Of a stretch of DNA of 64,000 nt, positions 9,317 through 17,210 are shown one piece after another. Source of the DNA: JAGWBJ01 sp034423015. Its GTDB lineage: Bacteria; Chloroflexota; Dehalococcoidia; Lucifugimonadales; JAGWBF01. A program made the position numbers and the translations under genes. Positions within the stretch are counted from its first letter, which is position 1. The number at the start of each line of letters is the position of its first letter. The notes under the pieces were generated by a model. It saw nothing but the letters and a program-made list of their open reading frames with translations, was not told where the DNA came from and made no database searches. The stretch spans positions 1 through 64,000 of the forward strand of contig DAOUJG010000039.1 in the NCBI GenBank assembly GCA_034423015.1, written 5' to 3'.

Positions 9317-10072
9317 ATGCTCCCCATCTCCGACATCAGCCTCTACCAGACCCACAGGCCCTACGTCAACATCGCCCTCATCGCCCTCAACACCATCGTC
9401 TTCGGCTACTCGGTCCTCCTCGACGACTTCGACCTCTTCCGGTTCAACTACATGTTCGGGCTCATACCGGCGGAGCTCGCCGCCGGCCGCGTGCTGGAGG
9501 GCGTCCGTGTGCTCACACCCGGGGGCCCCGTGGACGTGGACGTCACCTCTCCCATCGGCCCGTGGGGCACCGTCTTCACCTCCATGTTCATGCACGGCGG
9601 CTGGATGCACTTCATCGGCAACATGCTGTTCCTGTGGGTCTTCGGCGACAACCTTGAGGCCCGTCTGGGCCACGTCAAGTATCTCCTCTTCTACCTGGGT
9701 TGCGGCATCGTCGCCGTCTGGGCCCACGTCATCACCGACGTCGACTCTACCGTCCCCCTCATCGGCGCCAGCGGCGCCATCTCGGGAGTCCTGGGCGCGT
9801 ACCTGGTGCTCTACCCCTACAACCGGGTGACCACGCTCATCTTCATGCTGTTCATCACGGTCATCCGCGTGCCAGCGGTCCTGCTGCTGGGGTTCTGGTT
9901 CGTGCTCCAGCTCTTCCAGGGCGTGGGCTCCCTGGGCCCCGGCTCCGGGGGAGTGGCCTACATGGCCCACGTCGGCGGCTTCGTCGCAGGGGTCCTGGCC
10001 ATGGCCCTCTACAAGCTGGCGGTGGGCGAGCCCCTCCTGCCCGGGCGCCGCCGGGAGGCGGGCCGGTCCTGA
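9317..10072 (+). CDS. Rhomboid family intramembrane serine protease, copy 2
   Basis: Second rhomboid, 251 residues, starting at an ATG one base after the TGA of copy 1. The catalytic elements are intact: H98/N102 of HxxxN, S152 in GASGAISG and H218 in AYMAHVGG. Segments such as GNMLFLW and LGHVKYLLFYL are shared with copy 1, so the pair arose by tandem duplication. The sequence before the first conserved helix differs, lacking copy 1's 30-residue soluble N-terminus, as does the segment between the Ser and His helices. The two may act on different substrates or as a heteromer. Substrates unknown. Confidence 0.92.
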   Translation: MLPISDISLYQTHRPYVNIALIALNTIVFGYSVLLDDFDLFRFNYMFGLIPAELAAGRVLEGVRVLTPGGPVDVDVTSPIGPWGTVFTSMFMHGGWMHFIGNMLFLWVFGDNLEARLGHVKYLLFYLGCGIVAVWAHVITDVDSTVPLIGASGAISGVLGAYLVLYPYNRVTTLIFMLFITVIRVPAVLLLGFWFVLQLFQGVGSLGPGSGGVAYMAHVGGFVAGVLAMALYKLAVGEPLLPGRRREAGRS

Positions 10073-10115
10073 ACATCCCGTGACCGTCCGAGAGGGCGCC
10101 CCAATGGGCCTCACG

Positions 10116-10144
10116 TTGACCCTCCCATAGGGCTATGCTAACCT
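10116..10144 (+). promoter_or_regulatory. Possible promoter of haem cluster
   Basis: TTGACC at 10116-10121, then 17 bp, then TAACCT at 10139-10144, some 65 bp before the ahbA-ahbB start. The -35 is good and the -10 mediocre, so this is a tentative assignment. Confidence 0.35.
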
Positions 10145-10210
10145 AGTAGCTGCCATTCTCAGGCGTGCCCAGGCATGCCAGACATTGTCCAAGGAGCTGA
10201 AATATCCAAG

Positions 10211-11209
10211 ATGGACCTGACCGACCGCAAGCTGCTCAACATAGTGCAGTCCCGGTTTCCCCTGGCGCCGGAGCCCTACCGGGAGATCGGCGAGACCCTG
10301 GACATCTCCGAGGCCACGGTCCTCGATCACCTGGAGGACCTCCGCCGCCAGAACGTCGTCCGCCAGATTAGCGCTATCTTCGACACCAGGCGGCTGGGGT
10401 ACAAGACCAGCCTGGTCGCCATGGCCTACGACCCCGAGTCCCTGCACCAGGGGGCCCTGGCCATCAACGAGCACCCCGGCGTCAGCCATAACTACGCCCG
10501 GGAGGGCTCCTTCTACAACCTCTGGTTCACCGTGGCCGTCCCCCCCGGGGACAGCATCGACGAGACCGTGGAGGCGATGCGGGAGAGGACCGGCGCCACG
10601 TCCTGCCGCATCATGCCCACCATCCGGTTCTTCAAGATCGGCGTCAACTTCGACATGGTCAAGGGGGTGAGCGCCGCCTACCAGTACAGTCCCGACGGCT
10701 ACGACGGCCCCGCCCGCCGGGATGACTGGAACACGCCCGTGGCCCTGAGCGAGTTCGACATACGCGCCATCCGGGAGCTCCAGAAGGACCTCCCCATGGT
10801 GTCCAGGCCCTTCGACGACATGGCGGCCCGCCTGGAGGTCTCCCTCCCCGGCCTCTTCGACATCGCCCAGGAGTTCCAGGAGCGGCGCATCATGCGGCGT
10901 TACAGCGCCGTGCTCCACCACCGGAGGGCCGGCTTCACCCACAACGGCATGGGAGTGTGGCGCGTGCCCTCCGAGCAGTCCGAGGAGGTGGGCATGAAGA
11001 TGGCGGCCCACCCCGCCGTCACCCACTGCTACGAGAGGCCCACCTTTCCCGACTGGCCCTACACCCACTTCACCATGATCCACGCCACGTCCAAGGAGGG
11101 CTGCGAAGAGGTGGCCCGGGAGATCTCCGACTCCACGGCCATCGACGACTACCTGATGCTGTACAGCACCCGGGAGTACAAGAAGACCCGGGTCAGGTAC
11201 TTCGTCTAA
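10211..11209 (+). CDS. ahbAB: Siroheme decarboxylase, AhbA-AhbB fusion
   Basis: Two consecutive AsnC/Lrp-like units in one 332-residue chain. The first (about 1-150) has the winged-helix MDLTDRKLLNIVQ and the segments GYKTSLVAMAY and HNYAREGSFYNLWFTV typical of AhbA. The second (about 175-332) has RRYSAVLHHRRAGF, HCYERPTFPDWPYTHFTMIH and LYSTREYKKTRVRYF typical of AhbB. In the siroheme-dependent haem route AhbAB removes two acetate carboxyls from siroheme to give 12,18-didecarboxysiroheme. NirDL proteins of haem d1 synthesis are related, but the neighbours are early tetrapyrrole genes and no nir genes are present. ATG 10211 with AAGGAG upstream was preferred over ATG 10175. Confidence 0.85.
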   Translation: MDLTDRKLLNIVQSRFPLAPEPYREIGETLDISEATVLDHLEDLRRQNVVRQISAIFDTRRLGYKTSLVAMAYDPESLHQGALAINEHPGVSHNYAREGSFYNLWFTVAVPPGDSIDETVEAMRERTGATSCRIMPTIRFFKIGVNFDMVKGVSAAYQYSPDGYDGPARRDDWNTPVALSEFDIRAIRELQKDLPMVSRPFDDMAARLEVSLPGLFDIAQEFQERRIMRRYSAVLHHRRAGFTHNGMGVWRVPSEQSEEVGMKMAAHPAVTHCYERPTFPDWPYTHFTMIHATSKEGCEEVAREISDSTAIDDYLMLYSTREYKKTRVRYFV

Positions 11210-11220
11210 GGGAGAGGCAG

Positions 11221-11877
11221 TTGCCCCCGTACTACCCCGTGTTCCTGGACCTGAAGGGCCGCGAGTGCGTGATCGTGGGCGGCGGAGAGATCGCCGAGCG
11301 CAAGATCGCCGGCCTGCTGGAGTGCGGCGCGGTCATCACCATGGTCAGCCCCCAGGTCACCCCCGGCATCCGGGCCCACGCCGACGCGGGAGACATCCGC
11401 TGGGAGGCCCGCCAGTACGTCGACGGAGACCTGAAGGGCGCCTTCCTGGCCATCGCCTCCACCGACGACGAGGACGTCAACCGGGCGGTGCACGAGGAGG
11501 CCTCCCGGGAGGGGATAGTCCTGAACGTGGTGGACCGCACGGCCCTGTGCAGCTTCATCGCCCCCGCCGTGGTGCGCCGGGGCGAGGTCACCGTGGCCCT
11601 GTCCACGGGGGGCGCCAGCCCAGCCCTGGCCCGCAAGCTGAGGGAGACCCTGGAACAGAGCGAGGTGCTCGAGTACGCCTCCCTGGCGGGCATCCTCTCC
11701 TCCGCACGGGCAGAGATCAAGCGCCTGGGCGTCGCCGTCCATCCCGACCGGTGGCAGGAGTGCATCGACGACGAGCTCCTGGCCCTGGTGCAGGGCGGCA
11801 GGTCCGACGAGGCCCTGGCCCGGCTGCTCCATATGCTGGTAGACGGCCGGGAGCAGGTAGCGGCCACCCGCCCGTGA
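11221..11877 (+). CDS. Precorrin-2 dehydrogenase (siroheme synthase N-terminal type)
   Basis: NAD-dependent oxidation of precorrin-2 to sirohydrochlorin; some homologues also insert iron. The 218-residue product has the dinucleotide-binding VIVGGGEIAERKIAGLLE at the N-terminus. Then come NVVDRTALCSFIAPAVVRRG with the conserved Asp, and ALSTGGASPALARKLRE, all typical of SirC/Met8/CysG-B proteins. The start is TTG at 11221, right behind GGGAGAGG and 11 bp after the preceding stop. The gene stands without the CysG methyltransferase half, which is instead fused to HemD two genes downstream. Confidence 0.92.
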   Translation: MPPYYPVFLDLKGRECVIVGGGEIAERKIAGLLECGAVITMVSPQVTPGIRAHADAGDIRWEARQYVDGDLKGAFLAIASTDDEDVNRAVHEEASREGIVLNVVDRTALCSFIAPAVVRRGEVTVALSTGGASPALARKLRETLEQSEVLEYASLAGILSSARAEIKRLGVAVHPDRWQECIDDELLALVQGGRSDEALARLLHMLVDGREQVAATRP

Positions 11878-11908
11878 AGCCGGGCCCGGTCCCGAGGGCT
11901 CCCCATCC

Positions 11909-12865
11909 ATGACCCAGCATCCCCCAGAGTCGACGCCCCAGCCGGAGCAGAGACCCGTGCTGGTCGGCACCCGGGGCAGCGGCTTGGCCCTGCGCCAGAC
12001 CGAGGAGGTGCTGGAGCGCCTCCATATCCTCAACCCCCGGCGCGCGTTCCACGTGGTCACCATCCGGACCCAGGGCGACGCCTCCCCCAACGCGCCCCTG
12101 GCGGGCCTGGGCCGGGGGATCTTCGTCAAGGAGATCGAAGGGGCCATCCTCCGGGGCGAGATAGACATGGCCATCCACAGCCTCAAGGACATGCCCACAG
12201 CCCTTCCCGAAGGACTCACCCTGGGCGCAGTCTGCCAGCGCGCCAACCCCAGGGACGCGCTGGTAAACCGCTGGGGCTGCCGCCTGGAGGAGCTGCCCGA
12301 GGGCGCTCGCATAGGCACCAGCAGCCCCCGGAGAGCGTCCCAGCTCCGGTCCCTGCGACCCGACGTCCAGGTGCTGCCCATCCGCGGCAACGTGGACACC
12401 AGGCTCCAAAAGACCCGCGGCGACGACTACGACGGCGCCATACTGGCCACCGCCGGGCTCGAAAGGCTGGGACTCCAGGACGAGGTCGCCGAGCACCTCT
12501 CCATCAACGACTTCGTGCCCGCCCCCGGGCAGGGCGTCCTGGCCGTGGAGGTCCGCGGCGACGACGCCGGCGTCCGGGCCCTGCTGTCGGAGCTGGAGCA
12601 CCACGAGACCAGGCGTTCCATCACCGCCGAGCGCGCCTTCCTGGAAGCGCTGGGAGGCGGCTGCCAGGTGCCCGTGGGCGCCTACGCCCGCTGCGACCAG
12701 GAGACCATGGTCCTGACCCTGTACCTGGGCTCCGAGGACGGCGCCCGGGCCTTCAGGACCAAGGTCCGGGGCCGGGCCGGCAACCCCCACGAGACGGCTT
12801 TGGACGGCTACCAGCGACTGGTCGAGCAGGGCGCCGGCGCCCTGCTCCGGGAGGCCCGCGGGTAG
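11909..12865 (+). CDS. hemC: Porphobilinogen deaminase (hydroxymethylbilane synthase)
   Basis: Polymerises four porphobilinogen molecules to hydroxymethylbilane. 318 residues. GTRGSGLALRQ near the N-terminus, SLKDMPTALPEGL, and GTSSPRRASQLR followed by RGNVDTRLQK are the substrate- and cofactor-binding signatures. C252 in GGGCQVPVGAY holds the dipyrromethane cofactor. All expected catalytic Arg/Asp motifs appear present. The stop codon overlaps the GTG of cobA-hemD by one base (TAGTG), so translation is probably coupled. Confidence 0.97.
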   Translation: MTQHPPESTPQPEQRPVLVGTRGSGLALRQTEEVLERLHILNPRRAFHVVTIRTQGDASPNAPLAGLGRGIFVKEIEGAILRGEIDMAIHSLKDMPTALPEGLTLGAVCQRANPRDALVNRWGCRLEELPEGARIGTSSPRRASQLRSLRPDVQVLPIRGNVDTRLQKTRGDDYDGAILATAGLERLGLQDEVAEHLSINDFVPAPGQGVLAVEVRGDDAGVRALLSELEHHETRRSITAERAFLEALGGGCQVPVGAYARCDQETMVLTLYLGSEDGARAFRTKVRGRAGNPHETALDGYQRLVEQGAGALLREARG

Positions 12866-14376
12866 TGCCCTCCGGTAAGGTCTACCTGATAGGCGCCGGG
12901 CCGGGGGACCCGGGGCTCATCACCGTCAGGGGCCTCGGCCTCCTGCAGCGGGCCGACGTCGTGGTCCACGACCGTCTCGTGGACAGCCGCCTCCTGGAGC
13001 AGGCCGCGCCCGGCGCCGAGATGGTCTACGTGGGCAAGGCTCCCGGACGCCGGGCCATGGAGCAGGAGGGCATCAACGACCTCCTGGTGGACCGCGCCGG
13101 CCGGGGCAAGCTGGTGGCGCGTCTGAAGGGGGGCGACCCCTTCGTCTTCGGCAGGGGGGGAGAAGAGGCCCTGGCCCTTGCCGGAGCGGGTGTCCCCTTC
13201 GAGGTCGTGCCGGGAGTCACCTCGGCGGTCGCCGCTCCCGCCTACGCGGGGATACCGGTGACCCACCGGGGCCTCGCCAGCTCCTTCACCGTCGTCAGCG
13301 GTAGCGAGGACCCGTCCAAGGACGAGTCCTCCGTGGACTGGGCCCGGCTGGCGAAGACCGGCGGGACCCTGGTCGTGCTCATGGGCTGGACCTCCCTGGG
13401 GCCCATCACGGAAGCCCTCGCCCAGGGAGGCATGGACCGGGATACCCCCGCGGCGCTGGTGCAGTGGGGCACCGAGCCCCATCAACGCTCCGTCACCGGC
13501 ACCCTGGGCAATATCCTGGCCCGGGCCCGGGACGCCGGCCTGGCGCCCCCGGTGGCCATGGTCTTCGGCCCCGTGGTGGAGCTTCGCCGGGACATCCAAT
13601 GGTTCGAGGCCCGACCCCTCTTCGGGAAGCGGATTGTCGTCACCCGCTCCCGGTCCCAGGCGTCGGTGCTGTCCCACATGCTGGCCGAAGCCGGCGCCTA
13701 CCCCATCGAGCTCCCCACCATCCGGACCGTGCCCCCCGAGGGCTACTCCGACCTGGACGGGGCCATCCGCTCCCTCTCCGGCTACGACTGGGCCGTCCTC
13801 ACCAGCGCCAACGGCGTGGACGCTCTCTTCGGCAGAATGGCCGCCCTTGGCCTGGACTCACGGGCCCTGGGTGGCGTCAAGGTCGCGGCCATCGGTCCAG
13901 CCACGGCCCAGGCCCTGGCCCGGTACGGAATTCGGGCGGACCTGGTGCCCGGCGAATACGTGGCCGAGTCCGTCGTCGTCGAGATGGAACGTCTGGGCGT
14001 CCGGGGGGCCCGGGTCCTGCTGGCCAGGGCCGACGTCGGGCGAAAGGCCCTGCCCGAGGGTCTGACCCGACTTGGGGCCGAGGTGGACGACGTGACCGCC
14101 TACCGGACCGTCGCCCCAGACGACGCCCGCCGGCGGGCCGCCGAGGTCCTGACCGGGGACACGCCGGACCTCATCACCTTCACGTCCTCCTCCACGGTAA
14201 CCAACCTGCTTGCCCTCCTGGACGGGGACCCGTCGCTGGTGCGCGGCCTGCCCTCCGCCTGCATCGGGCCCATCACCGCCCGCACCGCCCGGGATAGGGG
14301 GCTCAGGGTGGAGATCGAGGCCCGGGAGTACACTGTGCCCGGCCTCGTCCGGGCCATCACCGAGCACTACGGCTGA
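12865..14376 (+). CDS. cobA-hemD: Fused uroporphyrinogen-III C-methyltransferase / uroporphyrinogen-III synthase
   Basis: Bifunctional 503-residue enzyme. Residues 1 to about 250 are SUMT: GAGPGDPGLITVRGL at the start, then VVHDRLVD, LKGGDPFVFGRGGEE and the SAM-binding GVTSAVAAPAYAGIPVTHR. This part methylates uroporphyrinogen III to precorrin-2. Residues about 255-503 are the HemD cyclase, with LTSANGVDALF and ITFTSSSTV motifs, which makes uroporphyrinogen III from hydroxymethylbilane. The fusion channels flux to siroheme and matches the downstream-acting dehydrogenase and AhbA-AhbB in the same cluster. Start GTG at 12865. Confidence 0.95.
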   Translation: MPSGKVYLIGAGPGDPGLITVRGLGLLQRADVVVHDRLVDSRLLEQAAPGAEMVYVGKAPGRRAMEQEGINDLLVDRAGRGKLVARLKGGDPFVFGRGGEEALALAGAGVPFEVVPGVTSAVAAPAYAGIPVTHRGLASSFTVVSGSEDPSKDESSVDWARLAKTGGTLVVLMGWTSLGPITEALAQGGMDRDTPAALVQWGTEPHQRSVTGTLGNILARARDAGLAPPVAMVFGPVVELRRDIQWFEARPLFGKRIVVTRSRSQASVLSHMLAEAGAYPIELPTIRTVPPEGYSDLDGAIRSLSGYDWAVLTSANGVDALFGRMAALGLDSRALGGVKVAAIGPATAQALARYGIRADLVPGEYVAESVVVEMERLGVRGARVLLARADVGRKALPEGLTRLGAEVDDVTAYRTVAPDDARRRAAEVLTGDTPDLITFTSSSTVTNLLALLDGDPSLVRGLPSACIGPITARTARDRGLRVEIEAREYTVPGLVRAITEHYG

Positions 14377-14443
14377 CGGGGGCTCGTCGTGGGCCTGAGG
14401 ACGAGGGCCGCGGACGTGCCCATGGGACCCGGCCACGCCGAAT

Positions 14444-14452
14444 TGGTATAAT
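14444..14452 (+). promoter_or_regulatory. Extended -10 promoter of hemB
   Basis: TGG plus perfect TATAAT about 100 bp upstream of hemB, with no convincing -35. It suggests hemB can be transcribed separately from the other haem genes. The leader between it and hemB is GC-rich with possible hairpins but no recognised riboswitch. Confidence 0.5.
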
Positions 14453-14550
14453 GGATCTTAGCAACATGAACGCGTTGGGCCCACCGTCGGGCGCCGCAGG
14501 CGCGGCGGTCCCACCGAACACACACTGAACCACAAAGGAGGCAGGCCACG

Positions 14551-15540
14551 ATGGTAGCCTTTCCCGAGCTCCGGATGAGACGGCTCAGGGAGCTGGAGCC
14601 GATGCGGGTCCTATCCCGGGAGACCCGCCTCTCTCCCAGCGACTTCATCTACCCCATATTCGTCACCCACGGCAGGGACCTGCGGGAGCCCATAGAGCCC
14701 ATGCCCGGCTGCTACCAGCTCTCCATCGACCACCTCCTCGCCGAGGTGACCGAGGCGGCGGACCTGGGCATCCCCGGCGTGCTCCTCTTCGGCATTCCCC
14801 AGAACAAGGACCCCTGGGCCCGGGAGGCCTACGACGAGCAGGGGATCATCCAGGAGGCCATCCGGGTGATCAAGCAGGCCGTGCCCGACATGCTGGTCAT
14901 CACCGACGTGTGCCTGTGCGAGTACACCGACCACGGGCACTGCGGCATCGTCGACGGCGACCGCGTGGACAACGACGCCACCCTGGAGCTCCTGGCCCGC
15001 ACCGCCCTCTCCCACACCCTGGCCGGCGCAGACGTGGTCGCCCCTTCCGCCATGATGGACGGCCAGGTCAAGGCCATACGCACCACCCTGGACCAGAACC
15101 GCTTCAAGGACGTGCCCATCATCGCCTACGCCGCCAAGTACGCCTCCGCCTTCTACGGCCCCTTCCGCGTCGCCGCGGAGTCCGCCCCCTCCTTCGGCGA
15201 CCGGCGCGGCTACCAGATGGACCCCGCCAACCGCCGCATGGCCATGCGCGAGATAGAGCTGGACATCGAGGAGGGCGCCGACGTCGTCATGGTGAAGCCG
15301 GCCCTCGCCTACCTGGACGTCATAGCCAGGGCCCGGGACAGCTTCAACTATCCCATCGCCGCCTACAACGTCAGCGGAGAGTTCTCCATGCTGAAGGCTG
15401 CCTCGGCCAACGGCTGGCTGGATGAGCAGCGCGCCGCCGTCGAGGTGCTCACCGCCATCAAGCGCGCCGGCGCAGACGTCATCCTCAGCTACTACGCCAA
15501 GGACGTGGCCCGCTGGCTCCGGGAGGGCGCCTCCCTGTAG
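14551..15540 (+). CDS. hemB: Delta-aminolevulinic acid dehydratase (porphobilinogen synthase)
   Basis: Condenses two 5-aminolevulinate molecules to porphobilinogen. 329 residues, family-typical length. DVCLCEYTDHGHCG contains the Cys ligands of a catalytic zinc site. YAAKYASAFYGPF carries one of the active-site Lys residues, and VMVKPALAYLDVI the Schiff-base Lys. AAGGAGGC precedes the ATG. With hemC, cobA-hemD, precorrin-2 dehydrogenase and ahbAB this gives an almost continuous path from ALA to didecarboxysiroheme. hemA/hemL, a ferrochelatase and ahbC/ahbD are not in the window. Confidence 0.97.
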   Translation: MVAFPELRMRRLRELEPMRVLSRETRLSPSDFIYPIFVTHGRDLREPIEPMPGCYQLSIDHLLAEVTEAADLGIPGVLLFGIPQNKDPWAREAYDEQGIIQEAIRVIKQAVPDMLVITDVCLCEYTDHGHCGIVDGDRVDNDATLELLARTALSHTLAGADVVAPSAMMDGQVKAIRTTLDQNRFKDVPIIAYAAKYASAFYGPFRVAAESAPSFGDRRGYQMDPANRRMAMREIELDIEEGADVVMVKPALAYLDVIARARDSFNYPIAAYNVSGEFSMLKAASANGWLDEQRAAVEVLTAIKRAGADVILSYYAKDVARWLREGASL

Positions 15541-15579
15541 GGGACGTTGGACCGGGACGGTGTCCCTTCGGGCGAATCC

Positions 15580-15588
15580 TGGTACAAT
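15580..15588 (+). promoter_or_regulatory. Extended -10 promoter of hydantoinase 1
   Basis: TGG followed by TACAAT, 34 bp before the ATG; no clear -35. Same block as at 7803 and 14444. Confidence 0.4.
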
Positions 15589-15621
15589 CACGGCAGCCAT
15601 CACGACACGGGGAGGTGGACC

Positions 15622-17094
15622 ATGATCGACCTGATAGTAAGGGGCGGGCAAGTGGTCACGCCCTGGGGCGTGGGCGACTGGGACGTGGCCGTGGAGGGAG
15701 AGAGGATCGCCGCGGTGGCTGCCCCCGGCTCCCTTCCCGGCGACGTGGGCCGGGTGGTCGACGCCTCGGGCAAGATAGTCGTGCCCGGAGGCATCGAGCC
15801 CCACTCCCACGTGGCCATGCCCATCTGGACCTCCATCACCGGGCACCCCCACATGGCCCCCGCCAGGCCCATGACCCCGCCAGCGGAGACGGCGCCCCCC
15901 GACGAGGCCAGCCGGTCGGCCCTCTTCGGCGGCACCACGACCATCATGGACTTCGCCCACGTGGAGCCCGGCAGCGACATCTTCTCCGCCATCGAGGAGA
16001 AGAACGGCAGGTGGCAGGGCAATTCCTACTGCGACTACACCTACCACTGCATGCTCCTGGGCGACATCTCCCAGAAGACCATCGCCCAAGTGCCCGAGGC
16101 CATCCAGTCGGGCTTCCCCACCTTCAAGATATTCACTACCGACATCATGCCCCAGTCCCGCATCCCCCCGGGCGTGGGCTGGCAGGCACGCATGGGACAC
16201 ATCTCGGCCATCATGGAGCAGGCGGCGGCCAACGGGGGCCTCTTGACCGTCCACTCCGAGGACGACGACATGGTCCAGTACAACTACGCCAAGCTGGACA
16301 GGGAAGAGCGCACCGAGTGGTTCAACATCTACGAGGTGCACACCAACATGGTGGAGGACGTCTCCTTCCGCCGAGTGCTGCGCCTGGCCGAGTGGACCGG
16401 CGCGGCAGTGTACTTCGTCCACGTCAGCGCCAAGGAGGGCGTCAACTCCATCCTGGAGGCCCGGGGTAAGGGCCTCCCGGTCTACGGCGAGACCCTGCAC
16501 AACTACGCCTGCTTCAACGCCGAGGACTACAAGAAGCCCGACGGCATGAAGTACCACACCTACCCGTCCCTCAAGTCCGAGGCAGACCGTCAGGCCCTGT
16601 GGGATGGGCTCGTCAAGGGAGGCCTCAACACCGTCGCCACCGACGAGTTCTGCTCATCCTACTCGGTGAAGACCCACGGCAAGAGCGTCAACGACATGAC
16701 CGGCGGCCACAACGGCACCGAGGCCCGCATGGGCATCACCTACAGCGTCGGCGTGGGGGACCTGGGAATGTCCCTCCAGCGCTTCGTCGACGTCACCTCG
16801 GCCAACGCCGCCAAGATCATGGGCATGTATCCCAGGAAGGGCGCCATCGCCCCCGGCAGCGACGCCGACATCGTCCTGATAGACCCCACCATCGACAGAA
16901 ACCTGGACCTGAGCGACCTGCACATCAGCGACTACAGCATCTGGGAGGGGTGGCCCATCCACGGCTGGCCCGTGACCACCATACTCAGGGGCAAGATCGT
17001 AGTCGAGAACGGCCAGTTCTCCGGCGCCCCGGGAGGGGGACGGCTCATCCCCCGCAAGATCGACGCGGACGTTCTCAACCGCCCAGCCTGCTAG
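15622..17094 (+). CDS. Dihydropyrimidinase/hydantoinase-type amidohydrolase, copy 1
   Basis: Cyclic amide hydrolase of the D-hydantoinase/dihydropyrimidinase family, 490 residues. The binuclear metal ligands are visible: H61-x-H63 in GGIEPHSH, the carbamylated Lys in GFPTFKIFTT, His in TVHSEDDD, His in YFVHVSAKEG and Asp in VATDEF. Likely substrates are hydantoins, dihydropyrimidines or related ureides; specificity cannot be read. GGGGAGGTGG precedes the ATG at 15622; the longer in-frame ATG at 15547 lies before the promoter. A paralogue follows 116 bp downstream. Confidence 0.88.
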   Translation: MIDLIVRGGQVVTPWGVGDWDVAVEGERIAAVAAPGSLPGDVGRVVDASGKIVVPGGIEPHSHVAMPIWTSITGHPHMAPARPMTPPAETAPPDEASRSALFGGTTTIMDFAHVEPGSDIFSAIEEKNGRWQGNSYCDYTYHCMLLGDISQKTIAQVPEAIQSGFPTFKIFTTDIMPQSRIPPGVGWQARMGHISAIMEQAAANGGLLTVHSEDDDMVQYNYAKLDREERTEWFNIYEVHTNMVEDVSFRRVLRLAEWTGAAVYFVHVSAKEGVNSILEARGKGLPVYGETLHNYACFNAEDYKKPDGMKYHTYPSLKSEADRQALWDGLVKGGLNTVATDEFCSSYSVKTHGKSVNDMTGGHNGTEARMGITYSVGVGDLGMSLQRFVDVTSANAAKIMGMYPRKGAIAPGSDADIVLIDPTIDRNLDLSDLHISDYSIWEGWPIHGWPVTTILRGKIVVENGQFSGAPGGGRLIPRKIDADVLNRPAC

Positions 17095-17210
17095 ACCGCC
17101 CTCTCGCCTTCATGCCCATCTGGGCCCCTCTAGTGGACGAGAGCCGGCCGGGGGGCCAATCCCCTCCAGGGAGGCAACCGGCAGGCAGATAAAGACGAAG
17201 GAGGGCAGCC

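Noticed and set aside
14611..16557. 648-codon open frame opposite hemB and hydantoinase 1
   Set aside because: Spans two real genes and their intergenic promoter on the other strand; Val/His/Gly-rich translation without any recognisable motif.
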